The notes under the pieces are model-generated. The model saw only the letters and a program-made list of their open reading frames with translations. It was not told the origin of the DNA and did not search any database. From Halopseudomonas sabulinigri (lineage in GTDB: Bacteria; Pseudomonadota; Gammaproteobacteria; Pseudomonadales; Pseudomonadaceae): 64,000 bases of DNA. How positions within the stretch are numbered: position 1 is the stretch's first letter; every line of letters starts with the position of its first letter. Location: contig DRHT01000015.1 in assembly GCA_011053055.1 (NCBI GenBank), positions 62,001 through 126,000 on the forward strand, written 5' to 3'. Shown in pieces: positions 44,543 to 53,188 of the stretch. A program made the translations under genes and the position numbers.

Positions 44543-46894
44543 ATGTCAAAGCACCATCAGGAGACCGCACCCTTCGTGGAGCGGCTGATTTTCAATAATC
44601 GGATTGCAGTACTGCTGATCTTTGCGTTACTCACCGCGTTTTTCGGATATCAGGCAGCGCAGGTCAAGCCCGATACCAGCTTCGAGAAGATGATTCCTCT
44701 CAAGCATCCCTATGTCGTTAACATGATCGAGCATGAGAACGACCTGCCAAACCTCGGCAACTCTATCCGTATTGCGGTTGAGATCGAAGATGGTGACATC
44801 TTTTCTGCCGAGTATATGGATATGCTCAAGCGCATTAATGATGAAGTGTTTTTCCTGCCGGGCGTAGACCGTTCCAATCTGCGCTCGCTGTGGACCCCTA
44901 ATGTGCGCTGGACCGAAGTGACCGAGTACGGTTTCGACGGTGGCCCGGTAGCCAATCGGCCGTCCTATTCCAGCGAAGAGGATTTGGACGAGCTGCGTGC
45001 CAACGTACTTAAATCCGGTGAAATTGGTCGCTTGGTAGGCAATAACTTCAAGTCAACCATCATTGATGTGCCGCTGCAGGAGGCTTATCCCAACCCGGAT
45101 AACCAAAGCGAGCTGATTCAGCTCGACTACGGTGACTTCTCGCGGCAGTTGGAAGAGAAGATACGTCAGCACTTCGAGGCAGAAAATCCCAACATCAAGG
45201 TGCATATCGTTGGTTTCGCCAAAAAGGTCGGCGACTTGATTGAAGGCATCATCAAAGTTGTTATGTTCTTCGGCGCTGCGCTGTTGATCACCTTTGTGCT
45301 GTTGATGATGTTCACCCGTTGTATCAAGAGCTCGCTGACCACGTTGGCCTGCTCGGTTATCGCGGTGGTTTGGCAGTTGGGTTTGTTGCGCACCTTGGGT
45401 TTTGGGCTTGATCCTTACTCAATTCTGGTGCCGTTTCTGGTGTTCGCCATCGGTATTTCCCACGGTGTGCAAATCATCAATGGCATGGCTATTGAGTATC
45501 CGACCTCGCAGGGCAGTTACGATGCGGCGCGCCGCGCGTTCCGGTCTTTGTACATTCCAGGCATAGTTGCGCTGATTTCGGACGCGGTGGGCTTTGTAAC
45601 GCTGCTGCTGATTGAAATTGAGGTGATTCGCGAACTGGGTATCGCTGCTTCCATCGGTGTAGGTGTGATTATTCTCACCAACCTGATGTTGCTGCCAATT
45701 CTGATGTCCTACATCGGTCTTAGCAAAAGCGCGGTTGAGCGCAATCGCGATCGTGCTTCACGGCCACAGAAACTCTGGTTGGCAGTCGCGAAGTTTGCGC
45801 ATCCGTCAGTTGCTCCCATTTCGGTTTTACTGGCCATACTGGCGTTCGCTTTCGGTATCTACCACGGCAAAAACGTGGCCATCGGTGACCTTGATCCAGG
45901 TGCGCCGGAGTTGCGTGCTGACTCGCGCTATAACTTGGACAACAAGTTCATTATCGACAACTACTCGACCAGTTCGGACATTTTGGTGGTCATGGTCAAA
46001 ACGCCGGATGAAATGTGTTCTGCGCATTCGACGATGGAAGCCATTGACGACCTGGAATGGAAGATGAACAACCTGGATGGCGTGCAGTCAGCGGTATCGC
46101 TGGTGACGGTAGCCAAGCAGGTGATCATGGGTAACAACGAGGGCAACCTGAAATGGCAGGGTCTGTCGCGTAACCAGGACAATCTGAACAACGCCATCAG
46201 CCGCGCACCTTCAGGTATGTTCAACGCCGCCTGCTCGTTGGCTCCGGTGATGATCTTCCTCGACGACCACAAGGCAGCCACGCTCACCCGCGCTACCTCT
46301 GCGGTGGAGGAGTTTGCTGCTGAGTACAACACCGATACGATGGAGTTCAAGCTGGCAGCAGGTAACGCTGGTATCGAAGCTGCTACCAACGTGGTGATCG
46401 AGGCTTCGCAAACCAAGATGCTGCTCACCGTGTACGCGGTAGTGATCTTCATGTGTCTGGTGACCTTCCGATCGATCCGCGCGGTGCTGTGTATCATCAT
46501 TCCGCTGGCTCTGACTTCGGTACTGGCCAACGCGTTGATGGCGTTCCTGGGTATTGGCGTGAAGGTGGCAACTCTGCCGGTGATCGCTTTGGGTGTAGGT
46601 ATCGGGGTGGATTACGGTATCTATATCTATAGCCGACTGGAAAGCTATCTGCGTCAGGGTTTGCCGCTGCAGGAGGCCTACTACGAAACGCTGAAGACCA
46701 CGGGTAAGGCGGTGACCTTCACCGGTTTCACTCTGGCCATTGGTGTGGCCACCTGGATCTTCTCGGCCATCAAGTTCCAGGCCGACATGGGTATCTTGCT
46801 GACCTTCATGTTCCTCTGGAATATGTTCGGCGCACTCTGGTTACTGCCAGCACTGGCTCGCTTCCTGATTCGTCCGGATAAGTTGCGTAAGTAA
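44543..46894 (+). CDS. MMPL/RND-superfamily exporter, copy 2
   Basis: A 783-residue paralogue of the exporter at 40786-43161 with the same two-fold, 12-helix layout. The periplasmic loops are the best conserved parts: the first contains a near-identical LRSLWTPNVRWTEVTEYGFD block, the second a nearly invariant stretch of about 70 residues. GVGIGVDYGIYIYSRLE marks the second transmembrane half. It lacks the last eight basic residues of copy 1. Preceded by GGAGAA, followed by a perfect terminator. Probably works with the adjacent YCF48 protein; substrate unknown. Confidence 0.9.
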   Translation: MSKHHQETAPFVERLIFNNRIAVLLIFALLTAFFGYQAAQVKPDTSFEKMIPLKHPYVVNMIEHENDLPNLGNSIRIAVEIEDGDIFSAEYMDMLKRINDEVFFLPGVDRSNLRSLWTPNVRWTEVTEYGFDGGPVANRPSYSSEEDLDELRANVLKSGEIGRLVGNNFKSTIIDVPLQEAYPNPDNQSELIQLDYGDFSRQLEEKIRQHFEAENPNIKVHIVGFAKKVGDLIEGIIKVVMFFGAALLITFVLLMMFTRCIKSSLTTLACSVIAVVWQLGLLRTLGFGLDPYSILVPFLVFAIGISHGVQIINGMAIEYPTSQGSYDAARRAFRSLYIPGIVALISDAVGFVTLLLIEIEVIRELGIAASIGVGVIILTNLMLLPILMSYIGLSKSAVERNRDRASRPQKLWLAVAKFAHPSVAPISVLLAILAFAFGIYHGKNVAIGDLDPGAPELRADSRYNLDNKFIIDNYSTSSDILVVMVKTPDEMCSAHSTMEAIDDLEWKMNNLDGVQSAVSLVTVAKQVIMGNNEGNLKWQGLSRNQDNLNNAISRAPSGMFNAACSLAPVMIFLDDHKAATLTRATSAVEEFAAEYNTDTMEFKLAAGNAGIEAATNVVIEASQTKMLLTVYAVVIFMCLVTFRSIRAVLCIIIPLALTSVLANALMAFLGIGVKVATLPVIALGVGIGVDYGIYIYSRLESYLRQGLPLQEAYYETLKTTGKAVTFTGFTLAIGVATWIFSAIKFQADMGILLTFMFLWNMFGALWLLPALARFLIRPDKLRK

Positions 46895-46910
46895 TAAGGC
46901 TGCAACTGAA

Positions 46911-46944
46911 CACCAAAAAGGCGCCTCCGGGCGCCTTTTTGGTG
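46911..46944 (+). terminator. terminator after module 2
   Basis: A perfect 15-base stem caccaaaaaggcgcc / ggcgcctttttggtg with loop tccg, 17 bases after the exporter stop. Confidence 0.93.
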
Positions 46945-47296
46945 GATTGCTTATGCAGGCTGCTTAATATGCCGCTGCACGGACCATCAAATCCCATCTG
47001 AGCGGGCGAGTAGCGCAGGGCTGTCGGGAAAAAGGTGCTCGCGGTGTCTGAGCGAAGCGAGTTTGCGAGCATCCCCGGCAGATCGAGCAACGCAGCGAAC
47101 CCGCAGGGCCGCGCAGCTGGGTGCCCCGGGGGATCGCTAAGGGGGCCGGGCAAGCGGCCCCTCTTGGCTCGCCTAAAGGCGAAAAGCAAAAATCAGCTAA
47201 ACAGATAATCTGGCGATATAACTGGTCAGATGCATCCACTTGCGACATTTATGTAAACCAGTTCCGGCAAAGGAAAATATTCCATCAGCCGCGCGC
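46945..47296. other. 352-base noncoding, structured G+C-rich region
   Basis: It lies between the converging module 2 exporter and batD. It contains several small dyads, the clearest being ggggccg-ggcaag-cggcccc near 47142-47161, and a long stretch with repeated gcgagt/gcgagc words (47035-47070). Frames open here on both strands look like chance products of G+C bias. It may be a dispersed repeat or remnant; I cannot name it. Confidence 0.4.
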
Positions 47297-48964
47297 TCAA
47301 ACATCCGGATACAACGGCTGCATCCCTCCATCAGTCGCCTCAGCCGCTTCCCGCTGACGCGACTGGGTGACTTGCCGCACCGCACGCCACAGGGGCTTAC
47401 CGCGCCAGGCGCTGTCGTTCTGGCCGAACAGGCAGGTATTCAAATCATCAAGGGCATCGGCTAGCACAGGGTATTGCTGGCTGAGTGCGATGAGGTCACT
47501 TTCTTGCTGCTTGGCCCAATGCTCTAGTGCTTTGCGCGCATCAGCTGGCTGGTTCTGGCGGCAGGCTACTTGGAGGTCGGCTAAGGGGTTGCCGGCGACA
47601 TCGGCATCCAGGTGTTCGGTGTCTTCGTGCAGCTCATCCAGGCTACGCAATTGCCTGCGTAGTTGGCGTAGGCGATAGATACAAGCAGCTAGCGCGGCCA
47701 GCAGCAGGGCGCAGGCCAGCTGCCAGGGCCACAGCAGCGCCACGGGCTCTACGTTGCGGTTACGCTCGCTGGCCGGCGTGCTGGGGCCGACGTTCTGATT
47801 GTTGAGTATGTTCAGACTGACGGCCGGCAAGCTGGCTTTCTCGAGCTTGTCGGTACTTATATTCCACCAGGGCACGCTGACTTCTGGCACCGCAAGCTGG
47901 CCAGTGCTGCGCGCTACCAGCGCAGCGCTTTCCTGACGCAAGCCAAGAATACCGTTGGCCGATAGTTGGTTTTCCAGCTGTGGCTGGTCGTTGTACTGAC
48001 GGAGGTCTTCGGACTGCTCATCGGAAAGCCGGCCCAGTTCGGGCAGTTGGCTCGCGGTTAGGCCGTCAGCTTGAATGGATAGCGTGCGGGTCAAGGGCTC
48101 ACCGCGCAATAGGTCCTGGTCGGGGTCTGGTTGCCAGTTCTGACTCAGCCGCACCTGTTTAGCGGGTAACCAGAGCGCATTTGCGGGGTAGCTTTCAGGG
48201 ATAGGCTTAACATCAAGTTGCATGCTGGGTGAGCGCAGTTGAACCATGCGTGCGGTGTGTGGGCTATTTGGATCTGTTGGGTTGCGCGGCAACTGTACCG
48301 TGGCGCTGAACAGCTGTGAGGGGATATCCAGGGTTCCGCTCTTTTGCGGGAAGATGGCATAACGCACCTCAATCACCCCGTGCAGCACGCCGTTGATCGT
48401 GCGCTCATAGTTGCGGGGGGCGCCTAGCCGTTCAATTTTGGCATTGGGTATGTCTAGCCCGCTGAGATCGGAGTCGTCATACAGGGAAACGGAGTGATAA
48501 ACACGCAGGGTCAGTAACACCTGAGCCTGCACGTAAGGTGTCTCGGTATCCACTTCGCTGTCGATGAAAATGGGGGCTAGTTTGCCGGCTTCGTCATCGT
48601 CTGCTTGTGCCTCGGTGAGCACCCGCAGCGTAATTGGATCGCTGCTGTCAGGGCCAAGAAAAAGTGGCGGTATGACGACGAAACCTGTGCGTTTTGGCTG
48701 CAACCCGATCACCCATCGGTTGACCCATTGCTTGCGACCTTCCAATTCGCTCAGCAGGCTAAGCTGATGGCTCTGGGTGACGTTAAAGTGTTCATGCAAA
48801 GGTGTGAGATCGGGCGGACCATACTTGCTCCCGGCGTTGCTCTCTATCGTTAGTTCAAGGAGATCGCCTTCTACCAACTGGGTGCGGTCAACACTGGCCT
48901 GCATCGCCGCCTGGCAAAGGCCGGTTAGCATCAGCAGGCAAAGTGTCAACAGCAATCGCATCAT
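47297..48964 (-). CDS. batD: BatD-like oxygen tolerance protein
   Basis: A 555-residue membrane-anchored periplasmic protein. Signal peptide at about 1-19 (GLCQAA), Ig-like N-terminal repeats beginning ASVDRTQLVEGDLLELTIE, a long periplasmic region, a transmembrane helix near residues 428-446 (LALLAALAACIYRL region) and a cytoplasmic helical tail. It is the last gene of the MoxR/Bat operon and overlaps the VWA-TPR gene by 4 bases. Bat proteins are thought to form a membrane-associated chaperone or stress complex with MoxR. Confidence 0.9.
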   Translation of the reverse strand: MMRLLLTLCLLMLTGLCQAAMQASVDRTQLVEGDLLELTIESNAGSKYGPPDLTPLHEHFNVTQSHQLSLLSELEGRKQWVNRWVIGLQPKRTGFVVIPPLFLGPDSSDPITLRVLTEAQADDDEAGKLAPIFIDSEVDTETPYVQAQVLLTLRVYHSVSLYDDSDLSGLDIPNAKIERLGAPRNYERTINGVLHGVIEVRYAIFPQKSGTLDIPSQLFSATVQLPRNPTDPNSPHTARMVQLRSPSMQLDVKPIPESYPANALWLPAKQVRLSQNWQPDPDQDLLRGEPLTRTLSIQADGLTASQLPELGRLSDEQSEDLRQYNDQPQLENQLSANGILGLRQESAALVARSTGQLAVPEVSVPWWNISTDKLEKASLPAVSLNILNNQNVGPSTPASERNRNVEPVALLWPWQLACALLLAALAACIYRLRQLRRQLRSLDELHEDTEHLDADVAGNPLADLQVACRQNQPADARKALEHWAKQQESDLIALSQQYPVLADALDDLNTCLFGQNDSAWRGKPLWRAVRQVTQSRQREAAEATDGGMQPLYPDV

Positions 48965-50802
48965 CTGGGTCTTCCATCGGGTTGTTGCAGGTGTTGATAG
49001 AGGAACTTGCGGCGCAGCAGTTCTGACGGGTTATCGGGTATGTCGCGCAGCCATTGCTGCAGGGCTTGTTGTTGCTCGGCATTGTAGCCTTTGGTGAGCG
49101 AAGATGCGCTACCGCTGCCATCGCCAGGTGTGCTGTCTAGCAGGTTTTCTTCCTCTTCGGCAGCGCTGGGTATTTGCTCAATCAGGTTGCCGTCGAGCGT
49201 GACGTCCTCGGCACCGTCGGTAGCTGCGCTGCTGTCTTGATTGCCGTTGGCGCCAGGGCTGAGACTCACGGGTTGCTCGCCCGCAGGTTGGGCCGCCTCG
49301 CTGTCTGTCATGGTGCTTTGTTCATCGTTTTGCGCGCTGTCCTCAGCGCTCTGCTGGTCAGTACCGTTGCTGCCGGGGCCTTCGCCTGCCTGCCCCTGTG
49401 TATCTGGGTCAGCTTGCTGCTCCAGTTCGGCTAAATAGGCTTCTACGCGTTGCCGGTTGTGTCGTGCGGCGGTGTGTTCTGGGGCACGGATTAACGTCTG
49501 CTCAAAAGCATCCAGTGCATTCGGATAGTCACCATCCAGCGCCAGCGCAGTGCCTTGGGCGAAGTGATACTCCGCGTTCTCCGGCTCTGCGGTAGCCAGT
49601 ACGCCGTAGGCGCTGCTGGCTGCGCTGTAGTCTCCGGCTTGCAACAGTGACCAGGCACGCCACTCTGGGTTTTTAAAGCGCTCAGCGGCGGCGGCAGGTT
49701 TGCCGTCGGTGATGAGTTTAGCAGCCTGCTGGTCGGGTCGCTGCCAGAGATCTTGCCAGCTCATTGCAGAGGCCGGCGGTGGCAACCAAAGTGCGACGAG
49801 TAGCAAGGCGAGCCATCCGCGGCGCGCGCCAAATGCGGCAATGGGTACCAGCAGCAACAGCAGCCAATGTCCCTGGTCGAGCCACTGGCGCTGCTGCGTT
49901 AACGCGACCTGGCCCGCCGCCGGCGCATCGGCCAGAAGGTATTGGATGTCATTGTCGTCGATTGTCAGATGGGCGTACTCGCCGCCGTGGCGACGAGCAA
50001 AGTGGCTGAGGGCGCTTTCATCCAGCTGTGGTAGCAAAATACGACCCTGTGCGTCGCGCATGAAACCGCCTTCGGCGAGCGGCACCGGAGCGCCGTCGGC
50101 GGTGCCAATGCCGAGCACACGCAACCGCTCGCCGATCTGTTTTGTAGTGGCGTCTGCGATTTTTTCTTCGCTTTCATCCAGGCCGTTGGTTAACAGCAGC
50201 ACCTGGGCGCTGTCTGGCGGTAGATCACTCAGCATCTGGTGGGCCAACGCGAGTGCCTGATCAGCCTGTTGGCCGCGTACCGGCATGATATCCGGATGCA
50301 GAGCGCCTAGCAGGTTGAGCAGGGTACTGTGATCGCGGGTGAGGGGGGCTACTACGTGCGCACTGCCAGCGTAGGCAATCAGCGCAACCCGCCGCTCTGG
50401 AAAGGCGCGCATGAGGTCTTGTACCTTGCGGCGAGCCTGCTCCAGTCGGTTAGGTGCCAAGTCCGTTGAAAGCATACTGCGCGACACTTGTAATACCACC
50501 ACCAAAGCCGCTTGATCACTGCGCTCGATGCCGTCATCGGATTCCCATGCAGGCCCGGACAGCGCCAGCAAAGCCAAGGTCCAACATAGCGCTAACAGCA
50601 GGTAGCGACCGGAATAACGCCGCCCCGTCCGTTGTTGCAACGCCACCTTACGCAGGTTGGCCGGCAACAATGCTTCCCAGCCGGAATACTTCTTCATGTG
50701 GCGGTACAGATACCAGCACAGCAGTAGATTGGGCAACAACGCCAGCAGCCACCAGGGGCGTATGAAGCTAAAAGGCAGTAGCTCAGGCAGCTCAGTTAAC
50801 AT
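48961..50802 (-). CDS. batB: VWA-TPR membrane protein (BatB fused to BatC-like TPR)
   Basis: A 613-residue protein. Two N-terminal helices (about 14-33, 67-83), a VWA domain (about 88-290), two more hydrophobic helices (about 308-345), then a TPR segment (about 400-470: AEYHFAQGTALALDGDYPNA) and an acidic Gln/Ser-rich low-complexity tail. This joins the separate BatB and BatC of other bacteria. The metal site is degenerate: the expected DxSxS is LQVSRS (Gln105) and the later TDG is TNG, unlike the intact site of BatA beside it. Overlaps batA by 11 bases. Confidence 0.9.
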   Translation of the reverse strand: MLTELPELLPFSFIRPWWLLALLPNLLLCWYLYRHMKKYSGWEALLPANLRKVALQQRTGRRYSGRYLLLALCWTLALLALSGPAWESDDGIERSDQAALVVVLQVSRSMLSTDLAPNRLEQARRKVQDLMRAFPERRVALIAYAGSAHVVAPLTRDHSTLLNLLGALHPDIMPVRGQQADQALALAHQMLSDLPPDSAQVLLLTNGLDESEEKIADATTKQIGERLRVLGIGTADGAPVPLAEGGFMRDAQGRILLPQLDESALSHFARRHGGEYAHLTIDDNDIQYLLADAPAAGQVALTQQRQWLDQGHWLLLLLVPIAAFGARRGWLALLLVALWLPPPASAMSWQDLWQRPDQQAAKLITDGKPAAAAERFKNPEWRAWSLLQAGDYSAASSAYGVLATAEPENAEYHFAQGTALALDGDYPNALDAFEQTLIRAPEHTAARHNRQRVEAYLAELEQQADPDTQGQAGEGPGSNGTDQQSAEDSAQNDEQSTMTDSEAAQPAGEQPVSLSPGANGNQDSSAATDGAEDVTLDGNLIEQIPSAAEEEENLLDSTPGDGSGSASSLTKGYNAEQQQALQQWLRDIPDNPSELLRRKFLYQHLQQPDGRPR

Positions 50803-51787
50803 TGCGCTGCCTCCTTACCTGTTGCAGCGCCATGCCGATGCTGATTAACCAAACGGCAGCGAGTGGCCACGGGTACAGGGGGATGTTCTCATGGCTTGGA
50901 CGACCTGCGCGTAAACTGGGCTCCAGTTCATCTAGCTGCGCGTAAATGGCCTCAAGGCTGGCACTGTCGTGGGCACGAAAATAGCTACCCCCGGTTATGT
51001 CGGCCACTTCGCGTAGGGTGGTTTCGTCGAGGTCTATGGAGGGATCGACGTCGCCATTTAATAAGCCCTGCAATCCGCTCTGCTGCATGCTGTCGGCGCC
51101 AACGCCTATGGTGAAAATACGGATTCCCTGTTCGGCGGCAAGTTGCGCGGCCTGGATAGGTGCGATCTCACCGGCGGTATTGGCGCCGTCGGTGATCAGT
51201 AGCATGACGCGGCTGGAGTCGGGTTGCTGAATCAGGCGTTTAATGCCCAAGCCAATGGCATCGCCAATCGCGGTGTCTCGCCCTGTAAGACCTATGAAGG
51301 ATTCATTCAACCATTGCGCAACGCTATCTAAATCGTAGGTTAGCGGTGCCTGCACATACGCTTTGCTGCCGAACAGAATAAGCCCCAGGCGATCGCCGTG
51401 GCGGCGCTCAATAAAAGCACCAAGCCAATGCTTTACCAATGTCAGCCGATCGACGGTGTGCTCTTCAAGCTGCATGTCGCGTATTTCCATACTGGCAGAC
51501 AGATCGACGGCGACAATCATGTCGCGCCCACTGACACTGGGTGCCAACGGCGCACCAATTAACTGCGGTCGGGCCACGGCGCAGATCAACAGGAGCCAGA
51601 TCAGCAGTACCGGCCAGCGTGCGCCTGCGCTTGTAGGGCTGGAAGTGCTGGCGTCCAGCTGGCTTAGCCGGCGTAAAAAACTAACCTGCAGAGCGCTGGC
51701 GGGCCGCGCAGCGGAAGGAAGCAGCCAGCGCAACAGCCAAGGCAGCGGCAACAGTAAAAAGGCGGCAGGCCAATACAGTTCAAACAT
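50792..51787 (-). CDS. batA: VWA-domain membrane protein BatA
   Basis: A 331-residue inner-membrane protein. Transmembrane helices near 8-24, 59-73 and 306-323 enclose a VWA domain (about 88-285) with an intact MIDAS: DLSAS at 95-99, TGRDTAIGDA in the middle and ITDGANTAGE later. VWA domains bind metal and partner proteins. Between DUF4381 and batB in the operon, overlapping both. ATG at 51787. Confidence 0.92.
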   Translation of the reverse strand: MFELYWPAAFLLLPLPWLLRWLLPSAARPASALQVSFLRRLSQLDASTSSPTSAGARWPVLLIWLLLICAVARPQLIGAPLAPSVSGRDMIVAVDLSASMEIRDMQLEEHTVDRLTLVKHWLGAFIERRHGDRLGLILFGSKAYVQAPLTYDLDSVAQWLNESFIGLTGRDTAIGDAIGLGIKRLIQQPDSSRVMLLITDGANTAGEIAPIQAAQLAAEQGIRIFTIGVGADSMQQSGLQGLLNGDVDPSIDLDETTLREVADITGGSYFRAHDSASLEAIYAQLDELEPSLRAGRPSHENIPLYPWPLAAVWLISIGMALQQVRRQRNVN

Positions 51788-52241
51788 GGTTGTGCCTAAC
51801 CCAACGCAATAGCTCTCGTTGCAGTGCCAGGCGCTCGATAGAACTCATGTCGCTACCCGGCTGATACAGCCCACCTCCCAATGGGTGCAGAATATCGGGC
51901 CGTGACTGCGGATAGCCCTGACAAAGGTAGCTGACCCAGGCCGGGCCGAACAGTCGGATCGCGTCGTGTTCGCCACGGCTTTTTAGCTGCCGCTTGAGCT
52001 GGGTATTCAGTGCTGCTAGCCACGCCTGATCTGGCAGATGGTCCGGCACCTCCCAAATGATGCGTTGTGCTCTCAGGCGGCGCCGATGGCGACGGCGCAA
52101 TGACAGCCAAAGCAAGGGTAGGGCGATCAACAACAGCATAAGTAGTACCGCCAACGCGATCCAACCAGGCGCCGGCGGCCACCAAGCAATCGGTGGCGGC
52201 GGTGCCGGTTGAATAAGGGCATCCAGCAGAGGACTGCTCAC
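51780..52241 (-). CDS. DUF4381 single-helix membrane protein
   Basis: A 153-residue protein. A proline-rich start (LIQPAPPPPIAWWPPAPGW) precedes one transmembrane helix (about 28-49) and a basic cytoplasmic region (LRRRHRRRLRAQ) with a helical C-terminal domain (LNTQLKRQLKSRGEHDAIRL). GTG start at 52241 overlaps the DUF58 stop by 4 bases (GTGA). DUF4381 proteins are regular members of MoxR/Bat operons; function unknown. Confidence 0.88.
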   Translation of the reverse strand: MSSPLLDALIQPAPPPPIAWWPPAPGWIALAVLLMLLLIALPLLWLSLRRRHRRRLRAQRIIWEVPDHLPDQAWLAALNTQLKRQLKSRGEHDAIRLFGPAWVSYLCQGYPQSRPDILHPLGGGLYQPGSDMSSIERLALQRELLRWVRHNHV

Positions 52242-53185
52242 CGTGAGCCTCCTTTAGGGTGGCCAGTCAGGTTGTCGCGTAGTTGTTCATGGGCGGTGAA
52301 ACGCGTATCTAGCGGAATCAAGCTACAGCGCAAGCGGCGGGCCAAGCGTAGCCAGTTCTGTTGCTGTTGCTGGAATTGCGCCGCGTAAGCCTCACGCACG
52401 CCTGGTTGCAGGGTGTTAAGGGTTATCCGCTGATCGCCTTGAACAAAGTCCAGCGGGCCGAAAAGGGGCAGGCTGCTATCCAGCGGGTCGAATATGGGGA
52501 GCAACACCAAATCGTTGTGCCCTGCCAGCGGCACCAGCAAACTCTGGTTCAGCCCATCGATGGCGCTGTGATCACAGATGATATAGAGAATGCTACCGGG
52601 ACGGATGATCTCGCGGCTATGGCGCAACGCCAGGTTCAGCGGCTCGCTCTCGTCTTCCGGCGCCGCTTGTTGGCCGGGTTGCAGTTCGTGGTTGGCTTTG
52701 AGCAGCAACTGCAGTAGCTGCAACAGCGCTTTGCGGTCGCGTCTAGGTCTGACTTCATGGCAAACACCGGGGCTATACACCATGCCGCCCACACGGTCGT
52801 GATGCGATAGCGCGGTCCAGGCAATCAGCGCGCTGGTTTCTGCGGCCAACACTGACTTGAAGCGCTGGCTGCCAAAAAATAAGCGCGGGCTCTGCTCGCC
52901 GACCACAAAAACCGGCCGCTCGCGCTCTTCATTGAATACTTTGGTGTGCACCTTCTGGGTACGCGCGGTGACTCGCCAGTCGATATTGCGGATATCATCA
53001 CCGGGCTGATAGGCGCGTACCTGATCAAAGTCAACACCGCGCCCACGCAGACGCGAACTCTGCTGGCCGCTTTGGCTACCACTGCGCACCGGACGACTGA
53101 ATAACGGCAGCTCGTGACAATGGCGGCGGGTTGCGAGCAGCGCTTCCAGGCTGGTGTAGATAGCAGGATCCAGACCGGCGGCCAT
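52238..53185 (-). CDS. DUF58 domain protein
   Basis: A 315-residue cytoplasmic protein with the DUF58 signature RGVDFDQVRAYQPGDDIRNIDWRVTAR (about 48-74, quoted in part: YQPGDDIRNIDW) and a VWA-like C-terminal fold. It lies between moxR (3-base gap) and DUF4381 (4-base overlap). DUF58 proteins accompany MoxR ATPases nearly universally and may be their client or adaptor. Confidence 0.93.
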   Translation of the reverse strand: MAAGLDPAIYTSLEALLATRRHCHELPLFSRPVRSGSQSGQQSSRLRGRGVDFDQVRAYQPGDDIRNIDWRVTARTQKVHTKVFNEERERPVFVVGEQSPRLFFGSQRFKSVLAAETSALIAWTALSHHDRVGGMVYSPGVCHEVRPRRDRKALLQLLQLLLKANHELQPGQQAAPEDESEPLNLALRHSREIIRPGSILYIICDHSAIDGLNQSLLVPLAGHNDLVLLPIFDPLDSSLPLFGPLDFVQGDQRITLNTLQPGVREAYAAQFQQQQQNWLRLARRLRCSLIPLDTRFTAHEQLRDNLTGHPKGGSR

Positions 53186-53188
53186 GGC

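Noticed and set aside
46806-47248. Two overlapping minus-strand frames (127 and 94 codons) between module 2 and batD
   Set aside because: They cross the perfect terminator or begin in G+C-rich sequence with no ribosome-binding site, and are Arg/Pro/Gly-rich.
46945-47296. Possible CRISPR array or insertion sequence
   Set aside because: No regularly spaced repeat-spacer pattern and no transposase frame or long terminal inverted repeats.
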